DNA of 64,000 nt, from the NCBI RefSeq assembly GCF_001658025.2, contig NZ_CP014007.2:3968001-4032000 (forward strand). The letters run 5' to 3'. Position 1 is the stretch's first letter, and the number at the start of each line of letters is the position of its first letter. Below the pieces are notes generated by a model. That model saw only the letters and a list, made by a program, of their open reading frames with translations, made no database searches and was not told the origin of the DNA. Positions 24,856 through 34,879 of the stretch are shown here, piece by piece. A program made the position numbers and the translations under genes. The stretch comes from Kosakonia oryzae. Its GTDB lineage: Bacteria > Pseudomonadota > Gammaproteobacteria > Enterobacterales > Enterobacteriaceae.

Positions 24856-26980
24856 TCCGTGTTAATACGTCACGAACACTTTCCAGCATCGGGGTGCCGG
24901 GGCCGTAAATAGCTGCCACGCCTTGTTCATGCAGAAAGGCATAATCCTGCGGCGGAATGACGCCGCCCGCGACTACGCAGATATCCTCCCGTCCGTACGC
25001 TTTCAGCCCGGCAATCAACTCCGGGATTAGCGTCTTATGCCCGGCAGCCAGTGATGACGCGCCAACAACATGCACATCGTTTTCTACCGCCAGACGGGCA
25101 ATCTCCTGCGGCGTTGAGAACATCGGACTAAGATCGACATCGAAACCGACATCGGAGTAAGCGCTGGCAATAACTTTCGCGCCGCGGTCGTGACCATCCT
25201 GCCCCATTTTGGCAATCAAAATGCGCGGACGGCGGCCGTGGGTGGCGAGAAATTGCCGGGTCTGCTCAACAATGGCGTCGAATTCCGCTGCGGTATCCTT
25301 GCTTTGTTGATAGCTGCGGGTGATCACGCCGGTAACGCACTGGCTGGGAACCAGATAGCGATCAAACGCGGCTTCCAGCGCATCGGAAATCTCCCCGAGC
25401 GTGGCGCGCAGCCGAGCCGCGTGAACAGCGGCCGCCAGCAGATTTTCATTATGCTGTGCCGCATGAGTGAGCGCCGCCAGCGCATCGCGAACTGCTGCCG
25501 CATCACGCGTGCTGCGGATCTGCTCCAGCGCGGCGATTTGCTCGTTGCGCACCTTCACATTGTCGATCTCCAGCACCGGCGTAATAGCCTCCTGCTCCAG
25601 CTTGTATTTGTTTACGCCGACGATCACGCGTTTACCCTGATCGATCTCTGACTGCGCCTGCGCGGAAGCTTCTTCAATCATGCGTTTCGGCAACCCAACT
25701 TCGATGGCCTTCGCCATGCCGCCCACCTCATCGATTTGCCGGATAATCTCCCGCGCCTCTTTGATGATCTGAGCGGTAAGCGACTCGACGTAGTAAGAGC
25801 CGCCGAGCGGATCGACCGTGCGGCAGATTTCCGCCTCTTCCTGCAAAATAATCTGGGTGTTACGCGCAATGCGCGCCGAAAAATCTGTCGGCAGCCCCAG
25901 CGCTTCGTCAAACGCGTTGGTATGCAAAGACTGCGTGCCGCCAAGAGTGGCGGCGAGCGCTTCAATCGTGGTGCGAACAATATTGTTATAAGGATCCTGT
26001 TCCGTCAGGCTCCAGCCGGAGGTCTGACAATGGGTGCGCAGCGCCAGCGACTTCGGATTCGTGGCACCAAACTGGCTGACGGCCTCACTCCATAAATAAC
26101 GGGCGGCACGCAGCATGGCGACATTCATAAACAGATCCATGCCGATGCCAAAGAAAAAAGAGAGGCGCGGTGCGAAATCATCAATTTTCAGCCCGGCGGA
26201 AATTGCGGCTTTAATATATTCAATGCCATCTGCAAGAGTGAACGCCACCTGCTGAACGCAATTCGCGCCCGCTTCTCCCATATGGTAGCCACTGATGCTG
26301 ATGGTATTAAACTGCGGCATATTCGCCGAACACCAGGCAATAATATCGGCGATAATTCGCATTGACGGTTTCGGCGGATAAATATACGTATTCCGGCACA
26401 GATACTCTTTTAAAATATCATTCTGGATGGTGCCGGTTAATTTTTCCGGGGCGACACCCTGTTCTTCCGCAGCGACAATATAAAAGGCCATAATCGGCAA
26501 TACCGCGCCATTCATGGTCATGGAAACCGACATGGTGTCCAGCGGAATATGATCGAAAAGGATTTTCATATCCTCAACGGTATCAATGGCGACACCCGCT
26601 TTACCCACATCGCCCACCACGCGCGGATTATCCGAATCGTAGCCCCGGTGCGTCGCCAAATCAAAGGCCACCGACAACCCCTTTTGCCCGGCAGCAAGGT
26701 TACGCCGGTAAAAGGCGTTCGACTCTCTTGCCGTTGAAAAACCAGCATACTGGCGAATCGTCCAGGGCTGAGCGGTATACATAGTAGCCCGCGGCCCGCG
26801 CGTAAAAGGCGGCAGCCCTGGCAGTGACCGGGCAATATCCAGTTCGTCGAGATCCTCACGGGTATATAAAGGCTTAATGGCGATACCCTCAGGCGTCGGT
26901 TTTACCAACGAATCAATCGTCTTTCCTTTCCGACTGAGCTCTTTATTCGCTATTTTTTGCCATTCCAGTTTATTTGACAT
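24836..26980 (-). CDS. scpA: Methylmalonyl-CoA mutase (sleeping beauty mutase)
   Basis: 714 residues, identical in length to E. coli Sbm. The N-terminal TIM barrel binds the substrate ([20 protein letters not shown], then [11 protein letters not shown]). The C-terminal B12-binding domain has the base-off His motif DGHDRG, then [16 protein letters not shown] and [11 protein letters not shown]. It interconverts succinyl-CoA and methylmalonyl-CoA with adenosylcobalamin. It is first in the four-gene operon; together these enzymes make propionate from succinate. Activity depends on available B12. Confidence 0.95.
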   Translation of the reverse strand: MSNKLEWQKIANKELSRKGKTIDSLVKPTPEGIAIKPLYTREDLDELDIARSLPGLPPFTRGPRATMYTAQPWTIRQYAGFSTARESNAFYRRNLAAGQKGLSVAFDLATHRGYDSDNPRVVGDVGKAGVAIDTVEDMKILFDHIPLDTMSVSMTMNGAVLPIMAFYIVAAEEQGVAPEKLTGTIQNDILKEYLCRNTYIYPPKPSMRIIADIIAWCSANMPQFNTISISGYHMGEAGANCVQQVAFTLADGIEYIKAAISAGLKIDDFAPRLSFFFGIGMDLFMNVAMLRAARYLWSEAVSQFGATNPKSLALRTHCQTSGWSLTEQDPYNNIVRTTIEALAATLGGTQSLHTNAFDEALGLPTDFSARIARNTQIILQEEAEICRTVDPLGGSYYVESLTAQIIKEAREIIRQIDEVGGMAKAIEVGLPKRMIEEASAQAQSEIDQGKRVIVGVNKYKLEQEAITPVLEIDNVKVRNEQIAALEQIRSTRDAAAVRDALAALTHAAQHNENLLAAAVHAARLRATLGEISDALEAAFDRYLVPSQCVTGVITRSYQQSKDTAAEFDAIVEQTRQFLATHGRRPRILIAKMGQDGHDRGAKVIASAYSDVGFDVDLSPMFSTPQEIARLAVENDVHVVGASSLAAGHKTLIPELIAGLKAYGREDICVVAGGVIPPQDYAFLHEQGVAAIYGPGTPMLESVRDVLTRIDRQHD

Positions 26981-27438
26981 AGACCGCTCCGTAATTCCAG
27001 GTCAATAAATTAACTGGCAAAAATAATAATTTTCGTCATTGTGGTTGTCGCCAGCAAAAAAAGACCTGCGGCAGTTCATTTTTTGCCGCAGCCTTTGTTT
27101 AATTGACGGGATAAATATTAAGAAGGAATTTTTCTTTATTTACTGCGCCAAAGACCTGACTAGCATAACCCCCCCATCCAACTAAGCTCTTTCTTATCTC
27201 CTGCCGCTAGTTGGCCCTATTTTCAGGCGAGCTGTCTGCACAAAAGCGGCAGGTGAAAGAAGGAGAAAAAGTGCACGATATATTTTCCGCTCTCCCCTAC
27301 AGCCCTTCTGAGACGCGCCGATAACTTAATATCGGTTAAGGACACCATCGCTCCTGGTTTTCAGGTGCGTCCTTTTCTGCTGCCTCGCCTGCCTGAACAA
27401 AGATTCAGCAGTTACATTTCTTTTTTGGATGAATAGCT
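26981..27438. other. Divergent intergenic region scpA/autotransporter
   Basis: 458 bp. It holds a long-range perfect inverted repeat (27200-27253). A weaker hairpin with AAGGAC/GTCCTT arms lies near 27339-27375, followed by TTTT, ahead of the autotransporter. I see no cobalamin riboswitch signature upstream of scpA. Confidence 0.45.
27200..27253. repeat. Perfect 9-bp inverted repeat with 36-base loop
   Basis: CCTGCCGCT (27200-27208) and AGCGGCAGG (27245-27253). It lies about 185 bp upstream of the autotransporter start, within a possible leader. Confidence 0.45.
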
Positions 27439-29922
27439 ATGCATAACCCTGTCTTTCGTAAGAAGCCATTACTGCTCGCGATGGCGGCCGCCTGGGTGTC
27501 ATTCGCCCCTGCAATTCAGGCATCAATTGGTACAGAGATTTCCACAGCAGAAGGTCAAAGTTCTTTTATCGGTGCATTCGATACGGTAACGATCACGTCT
27601 ACCGGAAGTGTCGTCAGCCCTACGGGTAACGCGCTCTCATTCCAGTCTGTTGATATGGGCACCTTTACCAACAACGGTACGATCATGAGTTCCGGCAGTA
27701 ACTACAACGATTCCGGCATGTATATCGATGATAGTTCGTCCGTAGATATGTTCTTCAATAACAGTTATCTCGCCGGTAACTCAGGCACTATTGGCCCTTA
27801 CGGGCTGTATAACCGGGGAACCATCGGCACGCTGGAAAACAGTGTGAACGGCACGATTACGAGTAACGTCGCGCTGAATAACTCCGGAACAATTACCTCG
27901 CTGATCAACCAGGGGACGATTCAGGGTCCTAACAGTGGTGTGATTAGCTGGGGGACCATTACTGATTTCACCAACAACGGCCTGATTGATGGTGCCTACG
28001 CCGTGCAGAACGCCGGTACGATGACCAACGGGATCACCAACAATGGTACGCTGCGCGGTATCGATGCGGCTATTTACAATATCGGCGCACTGTCGGTCAT
28101 TAATAACAACGGCACGCTGGCTGGTAATATCTGGAACAACACGTCAAACCCGTTAACCATTAATGGTGGCAGCAGCTACGACAGCCTGATGACCGGCTAT
28201 AACAGCGGTGGCAGGGTCTACAGTTCCGGAGCCGATCTGCACTTTGGCACCGGTAAGCTCACTGTGGATGATGATTTCCAGATGGGCACGCACAGCGTTA
28301 TCAACGACGGGGCCTCTTTATTACTTAACCGTACGGTGACAATTAACGGTAACTACCTCCAGCAAGAGCAAGGCGAGCTGGCTATCGGCGTCGCCGATGG
28401 CGCGGTTGCCAACGGCAGTGCGCTGGACAGCGGTTATGGCCGCCTGGTGGTGACCGGCGATGCGATTTTTGCCGCGCATTCCAGCGTTTCGCTGCTCACG
28501 ACAGGCCAGAGCTATGGTTTTGCCAATGGCCAGCGTTTCCTGGTGGTGCAGGCCTCCGGTTCAGGAACGCAATACAATGAGAACGCGCTGGCCTACCATG
28601 TCGCGGGTTACAACGGTACGGTGACCGGTAAAGCAGTAACGATTAACGGCACTAACAGCCTCGTGATTTATCTCGACGCCCAGGATCCGACCACGCCGAC
28701 GACACCGACGGCGCCAACGGAACCGACGACGCCGACAACCCCCACCACACCGACGACACCAACAACGCCAGTGGTTACCCCGAACCCGGTTTTTGCCACG
28801 ACACCAAACGCCATCGCCTCGTTGCGCGGGCTGGGTAACTACAGCGGCTTCTCTGAAGGACTTCTCAACCTCTATAACGCCTCCATGGCGATCGGCAGCC
28901 GCGAAGAAGCCAACCGGGCCGGTGAGCAACTGTCGCCGGTACAAAACAGCGCCGCCAGCAGTACCGCAGCCGCAGCCTCTTCCGGCGCGCTGGCCGTGGT
29001 GAATAACCATATGAACAGCACGCGTCTCGCCCGTAACGGTTCACAAAGCGGTATTGCCACCGGTGATGATGCGCTGGATTGGGCCGTCTGGGGCCAGCCG
29101 TTCTACGGCAGCGCTCGCCAGGGCATGATTGATAACGTCAGCGGTTACACCGCGCATTACGGCGGTGTGGTGCTGGGAGCGGATCGTCAGATCGCTGACG
29201 ACTGGCGCGTGGGCGGCGCATTCAGCTACGCGCGATCTTCCGTCAATGGTCGCGACAACCTGACGGGTAGCCACACGGATGTTGATGCCTGGAGCGGCAT
29301 TGCCTACGCAAGCTGGAGCGGCAACCCGCTGTACGTCAACCTGACCGCCAGCGTCAGCACGCAGAAGTATGACAGCCAGCGCCGTATTGGTTTCGACGGT
29401 TTTGCCGGCCAGGCGGATGGCAGCTTCAACGGGCAGCAAGTGATGACCAAAGCAGAAGTCGGCTACCCGATCTTCTTCGCCCAGGGAACCACGCTGACCC
29501 CGCTCGCCGCCGTCAGTTACAGCTACCTGCACCAGGACGACTATAAAGAGCACAGCGATCAGGGTGCCGCGCTGAAAGTTGATTCCAGCCATACGCAGTC
29601 GGTACGCAGCTCGCTGGGCGCGAAACTGGAACATAGCTGGAGCACGGGAATCGGCGATGTGGTGCCATTCGTGCAGGCGATGTGGACGCACGAATATGAC
29701 CGCAGCCGCACCGCGACCAGCGCCAGCTACGTCGCCGATACGCTGGGCGAAACGCGTTTCACCAGCTTCGGCGCCACGCCGGTGTCCGATACCGCGGATA
29801 TCGGTGCCGGCGTGGCGCTGGTACAAAATGACGACCTGAGCCTCAGCGCGCGTTATGACCTTTCTACTGCGCCGCACTTCGACGCCCAGACGGTCAGCCT
29901 GCGTCTGCGTAAATCGTTCTGA
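27439..29922 (+). CDS. Type Va autotransporter with NNGTI-rich passenger and PT-repeat linker
   Basis: 827 residues. A signal peptide (KKPLLLAMAAAWVSFAPAIQA) precedes a glycine/asparagine/threonine-rich passenger (about 30-410) with recurring NNGT and GTIT units typical of a right-handed beta-helix. Residues about 415-447 are a PTTPT-type low-complexity linker. The C-terminal translocator (about 545-827) starts near DWAVWGQPFYGSARQG and ends RLRKSF with terminal Phe. A GALAVVNNHM segment before it is the usual linker helix. Such proteins stay at the cell surface and often mediate adhesion or aggregation. No protease motif is seen. It is monocistronic with its own terminator. Confidence 0.88.
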   Translation: MHNPVFRKKPLLLAMAAAWVSFAPAIQASIGTEISTAEGQSSFIGAFDTVTITSTGSVVSPTGNALSFQSVDMGTFTNNGTIMSSGSNYNDSGMYIDDSSSVDMFFNNSYLAGNSGTIGPYGLYNRGTIGTLENSVNGTITSNVALNNSGTITSLINQGTIQGPNSGVISWGTITDFTNNGLIDGAYAVQNAGTMTNGITNNGTLRGIDAAIYNIGALSVINNNGTLAGNIWNNTSNPLTINGGSSYDSLMTGYNSGGRVYSSGADLHFGTGKLTVDDDFQMGTHSVINDGASLLLNRTVTINGNYLQQEQGELAIGVADGAVANGSALDSGYGRLVVTGDAIFAAHSSVSLLTTGQSYGFANGQRFLVVQASGSGTQYNENALAYHVAGYNGTVTGKAVTINGTNSLVIYLDAQDPTTPTTPTAPTEPTTPTTPTTPTTPTTPVVTPNPVFATTPNAIASLRGLGNYSGFSEGLLNLYNASMAIGSREEANRAGEQLSPVQNSAASSTAAAASSGALAVVNNHMNSTRLARNGSQSGIATGDDALDWAVWGQPFYGSARQGMIDNVSGYTAHYGGVVLGADRQIADDWRVGGAFSYARSSVNGRDNLTGSHTDVDAWSGIAYASWSGNPLYVNLTASVSTQKYDSQRRIGFDGFAGQADGSFNGQQVMTKAEVGYPIFFAQGTTLTPLAAVSYSYLHQDDYKEHSDQGAALKVDSSHTQSVRSSLGAKLEHSWSTGIGDVVPFVQAMWTHEYDRSRTATSASYVADTLGETRFTSFGATPVSDTADIGAGVALVQNDDLSLSARYDLSTAPHFDAQTVSLRLRKSF

Positions 29923-30438
29923 TATGATGTAAACCCGGTGGGAGCGCCATGGCCTCCCACCACAACAGGCCTGCCGGGGATCGCATGGCACGCAATAAAG
30001 CCTTCCCCGCCAGGCCTTTTTTTTCTGTCGTCCCGCTTGCAAACAAACGCCGAAAATACCCACCTGGAGGTATTTACACTATCCTTCCTAAGAAAATACT
30101 TATTACTAATAAACAACATATTGATTCTCCATGCGATAAATACGCCACCGGCAAAGCAGAAATATAAAATATATTTAAAACCAGCGTTTCATATTATTGG
30201 TTACGGCTACTCAAAAAAGATTAACCTGCAGAAAAAAACGCTGTTTTTATGATATCCAGGCTAATAATTTAAGGAAAAATTAATATTCCCGCGTTCGCAA
30301 AAATTAACAGCAGAATGAAGTTTGATAACTATCACAAAAAAGTATCAACGGTGCTATTTGCATTAAATAAAACGCATCGCAGGCCGTTAATGTAAAAAGA
30401 CCCGGCGTATTTTATTCATCACAAAAAAAGGGTGAAGC
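29923..30438. other. Intergenic region upstream of the signalling block
   Basis: 516 bp. After the autotransporter terminators the remaining 400 bp are AT-rich, without a gene or a clear dyad, and probably carry the promoter of the GGDEF-EAL gene. Confidence 0.4.
29967..30024 (+). terminator. Terminator of autotransporter
   Basis: AGGCCTGCCGGGG pairs with CCCCGCCAGGCCT (one mismatch) across a 30-base loop and is followed by T8. A second hairpin, GGTGGGAG/CTCCCACC, lies just before it (about 29937-29962). Confidence 0.8.
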
Positions 30439-33045
30439 ATGCATGTTCTCGATGATAAAAACCTGCCTTCGCTGGCAGGTAATACGCATGGGATACTCAA
30501 ACAGACAGCGACATTGATGCTGGCGCTGATGACATTTATCTTTTTTACCATTCTCTTCACCCTCATCCAGACAAAAAGCGATCTTCAGCAAACTGAACAT
30601 CGACAAAAAATGCACTTGCTGACTAAAGCGCTTGAAAACAGGCAGGAAAGCTTACGCTTACATCTTGCTGATTACGCCAACTGGGATGACGCTTTTCAAA
30701 ATCTGACAACCACCATAAATGTGCATTGGGCATGGGACAGACAAAACCTGGGAAAATCGCTTTTTAATAAGTTTCAGTATGAGGGCGTTTTTGTCCTGTC
30801 GCCGGATGGCGTAACCCGCTATAGCGTGCTGGAGGGACAACCCGGGCAGGTTTCCTTTGACGCGTGGTTGGGCGAAAATTTGACCGACACGTTGATGACA
30901 ACATTAGCCAACAACCAGGGAGCAGCGTTCTCGCGGCTGATCGCTATCCATAACCAGCCCACGCTCGTCGCCGCATCATGGATCACGTCGGATGATAATT
31001 CTGCCGCCGGGACAAATCCTTCAGATCATGCGGTGATGATCTTTGTCGATAAGCTCACGCCAGAAAAGTTTCAGCAACTTGGCGACGAATATGAAATTCA
31101 GGGTTTACGCACTTTGCCGCCTGAAGTGGCCTCAATGCACAAAGATACGATGTTTCTCACCGCCGGAAACGATCGCATTTATGTCGAATGGCAGAGCAAA
31201 AATCCCGTCGAAACCCTGTTAAGCAAAGTGCTGCCTTTACTGGTGCTGTTAATGGTGGTTTCCGTGCTGTTCGCCATCAGTTTGATGCGTAAGGCCTTGA
31301 TGAAAGCGCGCATGAATGATGAAAAAACCTTTCTGCTGGAACAAAGTCGCGCAGCGTTATCCGCCAGCGAACAGCGTTTCAGGGATATTGTTGAAACCAC
31401 CACGGACTGGATCTGGGAAGCCAATGAAAACTTTAATCTGACCTGGATTTCTGCCCGCTTTCCGGTGATCACAGGCCATCACATCGACGAGTGGCTGGGG
31501 CGCAGCTTTACCGATTTTTTAGTCGACAGCCAGCAAACCATCAGCAACTGGTTAACACTGCCGCATCCGGGCGATTATTTAACGTTATCGCACTGCCGTT
31601 ATGTGTCCGCACTCGGCAGCCAGCGCTACTGCAATATCACGTTAAAAAGGATCACGCTACCGAATGGCGCGCTGGGCTTTCGTGGTACGGCTTCGGACGT
31701 GACGCTGGAGGTGGAGTCCAGTGAACGTATTCGCTTCCTCTCCCATCACGATGAGTTAACGGGCCTGCCGAACCGCGTCATGATGCAAGAGTTCCTCGAC
31801 GGAAAACTGCATTCACGCAGCGAAGCGAATAGCACGCTGGTGATGCTCAGCCTCGATCTGACCGATTTTAAACTGGTCAATGATATCTACGGCCATGACG
31901 CTGGCGATAAGGTGCTGGGCGAGGTGGCGCAGAGGTTGCGCAACTGTTTACGCGCAACCGATCTGGTCGCACGCCAGGGCGGTGATGAATTTATTATTAT
32001 CGCGCCTGCAATTCATAAAAAAGAGGATATCCGCTCGCTCTGCCAGCTTATTATTGCTGTCATCAACGAGCCGTTTATCGTGTCCGGTAATGAAGTCTCT
32101 CTCGGCGTCAACATCGGCGCGGCGCAATCGCCTCAAGACGCCCTGACGGCCAGCGATTTATTACGCTATTCAGACATTGCGCTGTATGAAGCCAGAAATC
32201 TCGGCAATAACAGTTTTGTTTTATATCAGGCTGACATGGCGAAACAGATCGTCCAACGACGCGAACTGGAAAATGAATTACGGGAAGCGATTAAAGAAAA
32301 TCAATTATTTCTCGTCTATCAGCCTCGCTTCGACATTCATGCAGGCTGCATTAACTCTCTCGAAGCGCTGGTGCGTTGGCTACACCCGCGTCACGGGCTA
32401 TTGATGCCGGATCAGTTTATTCCCCTGGCCGAGGAGTCAGGAATTATTACCGATCTGACAGATTGGGTGCTGGTCAATGCCTGTGAGGACATCGGCAGGG
32501 CATTTGACAATATTTCCGTGTCAGTCAATATTTCCCCGATCGAATTCAAAGCCAGCGATGTTATCGCCCGCATTAAAAACGCACTGGCGACAACCCATTT
32601 TCCGGCGGCACGCCTTGAACTGGAAGTCACTGAAAATGTGACATTATGTAGCCCCGATAATGCACGGATCGTCATGCAGGAATTAAAAAGCTTAGGTATC
32701 CGGTTGCTGATTGATGATTTCGGCACCGGTTATGCCTCGCTTTATTACCTGCACAGTTTTCCTTTTCATGGCATTAAAATCGACAAGTCATTTATCTTCG
32801 CGATGAACGATTCGGAATCAGCAAAGAGTATTGTGGAAAAGGTCATTGGACTCGGCAAAGATTATAACCTTGAAGTAACCGCTGAAGGTGTTGAAACACA
32901 AGAGCAATTGCAGCAATTAATAAAATACAAATGTGACATTGCACAAGGATATTACATAGGTCGTCCCGTCTCATTAGAGGCCGTCAAGGATAATCTGCAC
33001 ATTATTGAATGTAATATCGAAGCGAGGTGTGATGCGACCCTATAA
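30439..33045 (+). CDS. Membrane CHASE4-PAS-GGDEF-EAL cyclic-di-GMP signalling protein
   Basis: 868 residues. TM1 is about 26-46, followed by a periplasmic CHASE4-type sensor (about 50-245, with LADYANWDDAFQN), TM2 about 264-284, PAS about 310-420, GGDEF about 430-590 and EAL about 605-860. The diguanylate cyclase site is intact (GGDEF at 514-518) with an I-site RATD just before it. The phosphodiesterase site also looks intact: E642-A-L, NIS, EVTENV, IDDFGTGYASL, KIDKSF and AEGVETQ. Both activities are therefore possible. It is the first of six same-strand signalling genes, 98 bp before the chemoreceptor. Confidence 0.92.
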   Translation: MHVLDDKNLPSLAGNTHGILKQTATLMLALMTFIFFTILFTLIQTKSDLQQTEHRQKMHLLTKALENRQESLRLHLADYANWDDAFQNLTTTINVHWAWDRQNLGKSLFNKFQYEGVFVLSPDGVTRYSVLEGQPGQVSFDAWLGENLTDTLMTTLANNQGAAFSRLIAIHNQPTLVAASWITSDDNSAAGTNPSDHAVMIFVDKLTPEKFQQLGDEYEIQGLRTLPPEVASMHKDTMFLTAGNDRIYVEWQSKNPVETLLSKVLPLLVLLMVVSVLFAISLMRKALMKARMNDEKTFLLEQSRAALSASEQRFRDIVETTTDWIWEANENFNLTWISARFPVITGHHIDEWLGRSFTDFLVDSQQTISNWLTLPHPGDYLTLSHCRYVSALGSQRYCNITLKRITLPNGALGFRGTASDVTLEVESSERIRFLSHHDELTGLPNRVMMQEFLDGKLHSRSEANSTLVMLSLDLTDFKLVNDIYGHDAGDKVLGEVAQRLRNCLRATDLVARQGGDEFIIIAPAIHKKEDIRSLCQLIIAVINEPFIVSGNEVSLGVNIGAAQSPQDALTASDLLRYSDIALYEARNLGNNSFVLYQADMAKQIVQRRELENELREAIKENQLFLVYQPRFDIHAGCINSLEALVRWLHPRHGLLMPDQFIPLAEESGIITDLTDWVLVNACEDIGRAFDNISVSVNISPIEFKASDVIARIKNALATTHFPAARLELEVTENVTLCSPDNARIVMQELKSLGIRLLIDDFGTGYASLYYLHSFPFHGIKIDKSFIFAMNDSESAKSIVEKVIGLGKDYNLEVTAEGVETQEQLQQLIKYKCDIAQGYYIGRPVSLEAVKDNLHIIECNIEARCDATL

Positions 33046-33143
33046 CAACCCACAATAATTGCAGTTTGAGAAATGAGCTCTTTTTCTTGCGGCGCACAGC
33101 GGCGCCGTAAAAAAAGTTACCCAACACGTAGTGGGGAAATACG

Positions 33144-34808
33144 ATGAAAATACTTCGCAATATAACAATCAGAAAAATGGTTTTACTTATCCTGGTGCTG
33201 TTCAGTTGCATCTGGGGCATCGCCACGGCGATGACCTTATTTAACTTCGCCACCATCGAAACATTATTAACGCAGAACGCCACGCAAAAAATCTCGTACT
33301 CTTATCTGGTTAAAGGCAACGATCAATATTTTCGCACCGTAACGCGCATGCTGCGCGCCATGGATTACCGCCAGACCGGTGATGATGCCAATGCGGATAA
33401 GACGTTGATTTCCGCAGGCAAAGCGCTGGAGATCAGCCAGGATATGCTGGCGAAGTTCCGCCAGAGCAGCCATCCTGGCGTCAGCGATGAGGTTGTTCAG
33501 AACATGGCTCAGGACTGGGAAACGTTGCTCAACAACGGCATTATTCCTATGTATAAAGCCGCGCAGGATAAGCAGGCCGAGCAGTTCCGCCAACTGTTTC
33601 GCAAAACCTATCCGCCGCTGAGCGTGCAATTTGGCGTGAGCGCAGAAAAATATACGCAAGCTATTCAAACAGATGACATCTTGAGCCAAACCACGGCGAA
33701 AGTCAGTTTTAACAAACTGGTGCTAATCAGCGCGTTAGTCGCCGGTATTGTGACGCTGTTCTTAACCGATCGTTATCTGGTCAATTATCTGGTTAAACCG
33801 CTTGAAACCATTACCCGGCACCTTGAAACCATTGCCAGCGGCAAGCTGCACGCCAGACTCGAAGAGTTTGGGCGTAACTGCGCCGGTCGTTTGATCCCCT
33901 TTATTCAGGGGATGCAGGAAAATCTTTCCAGAACAGTGCAGGCGATTCAGGGTAGCTCAACCACCATCTTTACCAGTACCAACCAAATACGTACCGGGAA
34001 CGAAGAGCTTTCCGGACGCACGGATCAACAGGCCGCTGCACTTCAGCAAACCGCCGCCAGTATGGAAGAGCTGACCTCAACCGTCAGAAACAACGCGCAT
34101 AACGTACGCGAAGCACAAAAACTGGCCGGAAACGCCCGGCAGGTGGCGGAACAAGGCGGAGAGATTACATCGACGGTTGTCGCCACGATGCACGGTATCT
34201 CGGAAAGCTCGCAGAAGATTGCAGATATCACCAGTGTCATAAACAGCATCTCTTTCCAGACCAACCTGCTGGCGCTGAATGCGGCAGTGGAAGCGGCACG
34301 CGCCGGTGAACAGGGGCGTGGCTTCGCTGTCGTCGCCAGCGAAGTGCGCTTACTTGCGCAGCGCAGCGCCCAGGCCGCTAAAGAGATCGAAGCGCTGATC
34401 AATGAATCCGTTCACAGGGTGCAAACGGGCGCAGAGCAGGTACAAGAGGCTGGCGAGGCGATGTCGACCATTATCAGTACCGTCGGCCAGGTCAATGCCT
34501 TGATGGGCGAAATCACCATTGCTTCCGACGAGCAGAGTAAAGGCATCGATCAGATTGGCCAGGCGATGACAGAAATGGATCGGGTGACGCAGCAAAACGC
34601 GGTACTGGTTCAGGAAGCCAAAGCGAATGCCATCGCACTTGAAGAAGAAGCCGGGCGATTAAACGACGCCATCGCGCTCTTTGATTTAGGAGATAACCCT
34701 GCGACTGGCCTTGCAGGAAAGGCAGCCAAAACCGCCACGGCGGCGAATCAGCCTTCGCGCAAAGCAACCCGTAACGTGACCACCAGCGAAAACTGGCAAT
34801 CTTTTTAA
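33144..34808 (+). CDS. Methyl-accepting chemotaxis protein
   Basis: 554 residues: TM1 about 10-30, periplasmic helical-bundle sensor (about 32-188), TM2 about 190-210, HAMP, and a cytoplasmic coiled coil whose hairpin tip (residues about 366-395) has the invariant FQTNLLALNAAVEAARAG and GEQGRGFAVVASEVR. Methylation-type helices flank the tip. The protein ends in NWQSF, which resembles the CheR/CheB-docking pentapeptide NWETF of Tar and Tsr with Glu replaced by Gln. The ligand is unknown. It lies 71 bp upstream of the FIST gene and may share its transcript. Confidence 0.92.
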   Translation: MKILRNITIRKMVLLILVLFSCIWGIATAMTLFNFATIETLLTQNATQKISYSYLVKGNDQYFRTVTRMLRAMDYRQTGDDANADKTLISAGKALEISQDMLAKFRQSSHPGVSDEVVQNMAQDWETLLNNGIIPMYKAAQDKQAEQFRQLFRKTYPPLSVQFGVSAEKYTQAIQTDDILSQTTAKVSFNKLVLISALVAGIVTLFLTDRYLVNYLVKPLETITRHLETIASGKLHARLEEFGRNCAGRLIPFIQGMQENLSRTVQAIQGSSTTIFTSTNQIRTGNEELSGRTDQQAAALQQTAASMEELTSTVRNNAHNVREAQKLAGNARQVAEQGGEITSTVVATMHGISESSQKIADITSVINSISFQTNLLALNAAVEAARAGEQGRGFAVVASEVRLLAQRSAQAAKEIEALINESVHRVQTGAEQVQEAGEAMSTIISTVGQVNALMGEITIASDEQSKGIDQIGQAMTEMDRVTQQNAVLVQEAKANAIALEEEAGRLNDAIALFDLGDNPATGLAGKAAKTATAANQPSRKATRNVTTSENWQSF

Positions 34809-34879
34809 ACCTGACGCGCTGCGGCGTTGGTTGTACGACGCCGCCAGCGACGCTGACGCTTTAGCATGGGAGAAACAAC

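Noticed and set aside
26981-27120. Possible cobalamin riboswitch upstream of scpA
   Set aside because: No B12-box-like motif or long conserved stems upstream of the mutase gene.
28686-28785. Short repeats of ACCACGCCGACG type, possible CRISPR-like array
   Set aside because: Codes in frame for the PTTPT linker of the autotransporter; no spacer structure. No CRISPR array or cas gene was found anywhere in the window.
29041-30063. 340-residue minus-strand frame across the autotransporter barrel
   Set aside because: Shadow frame of the GC-rich barrel coding sequence; no homology-like motifs and no ribosome site.
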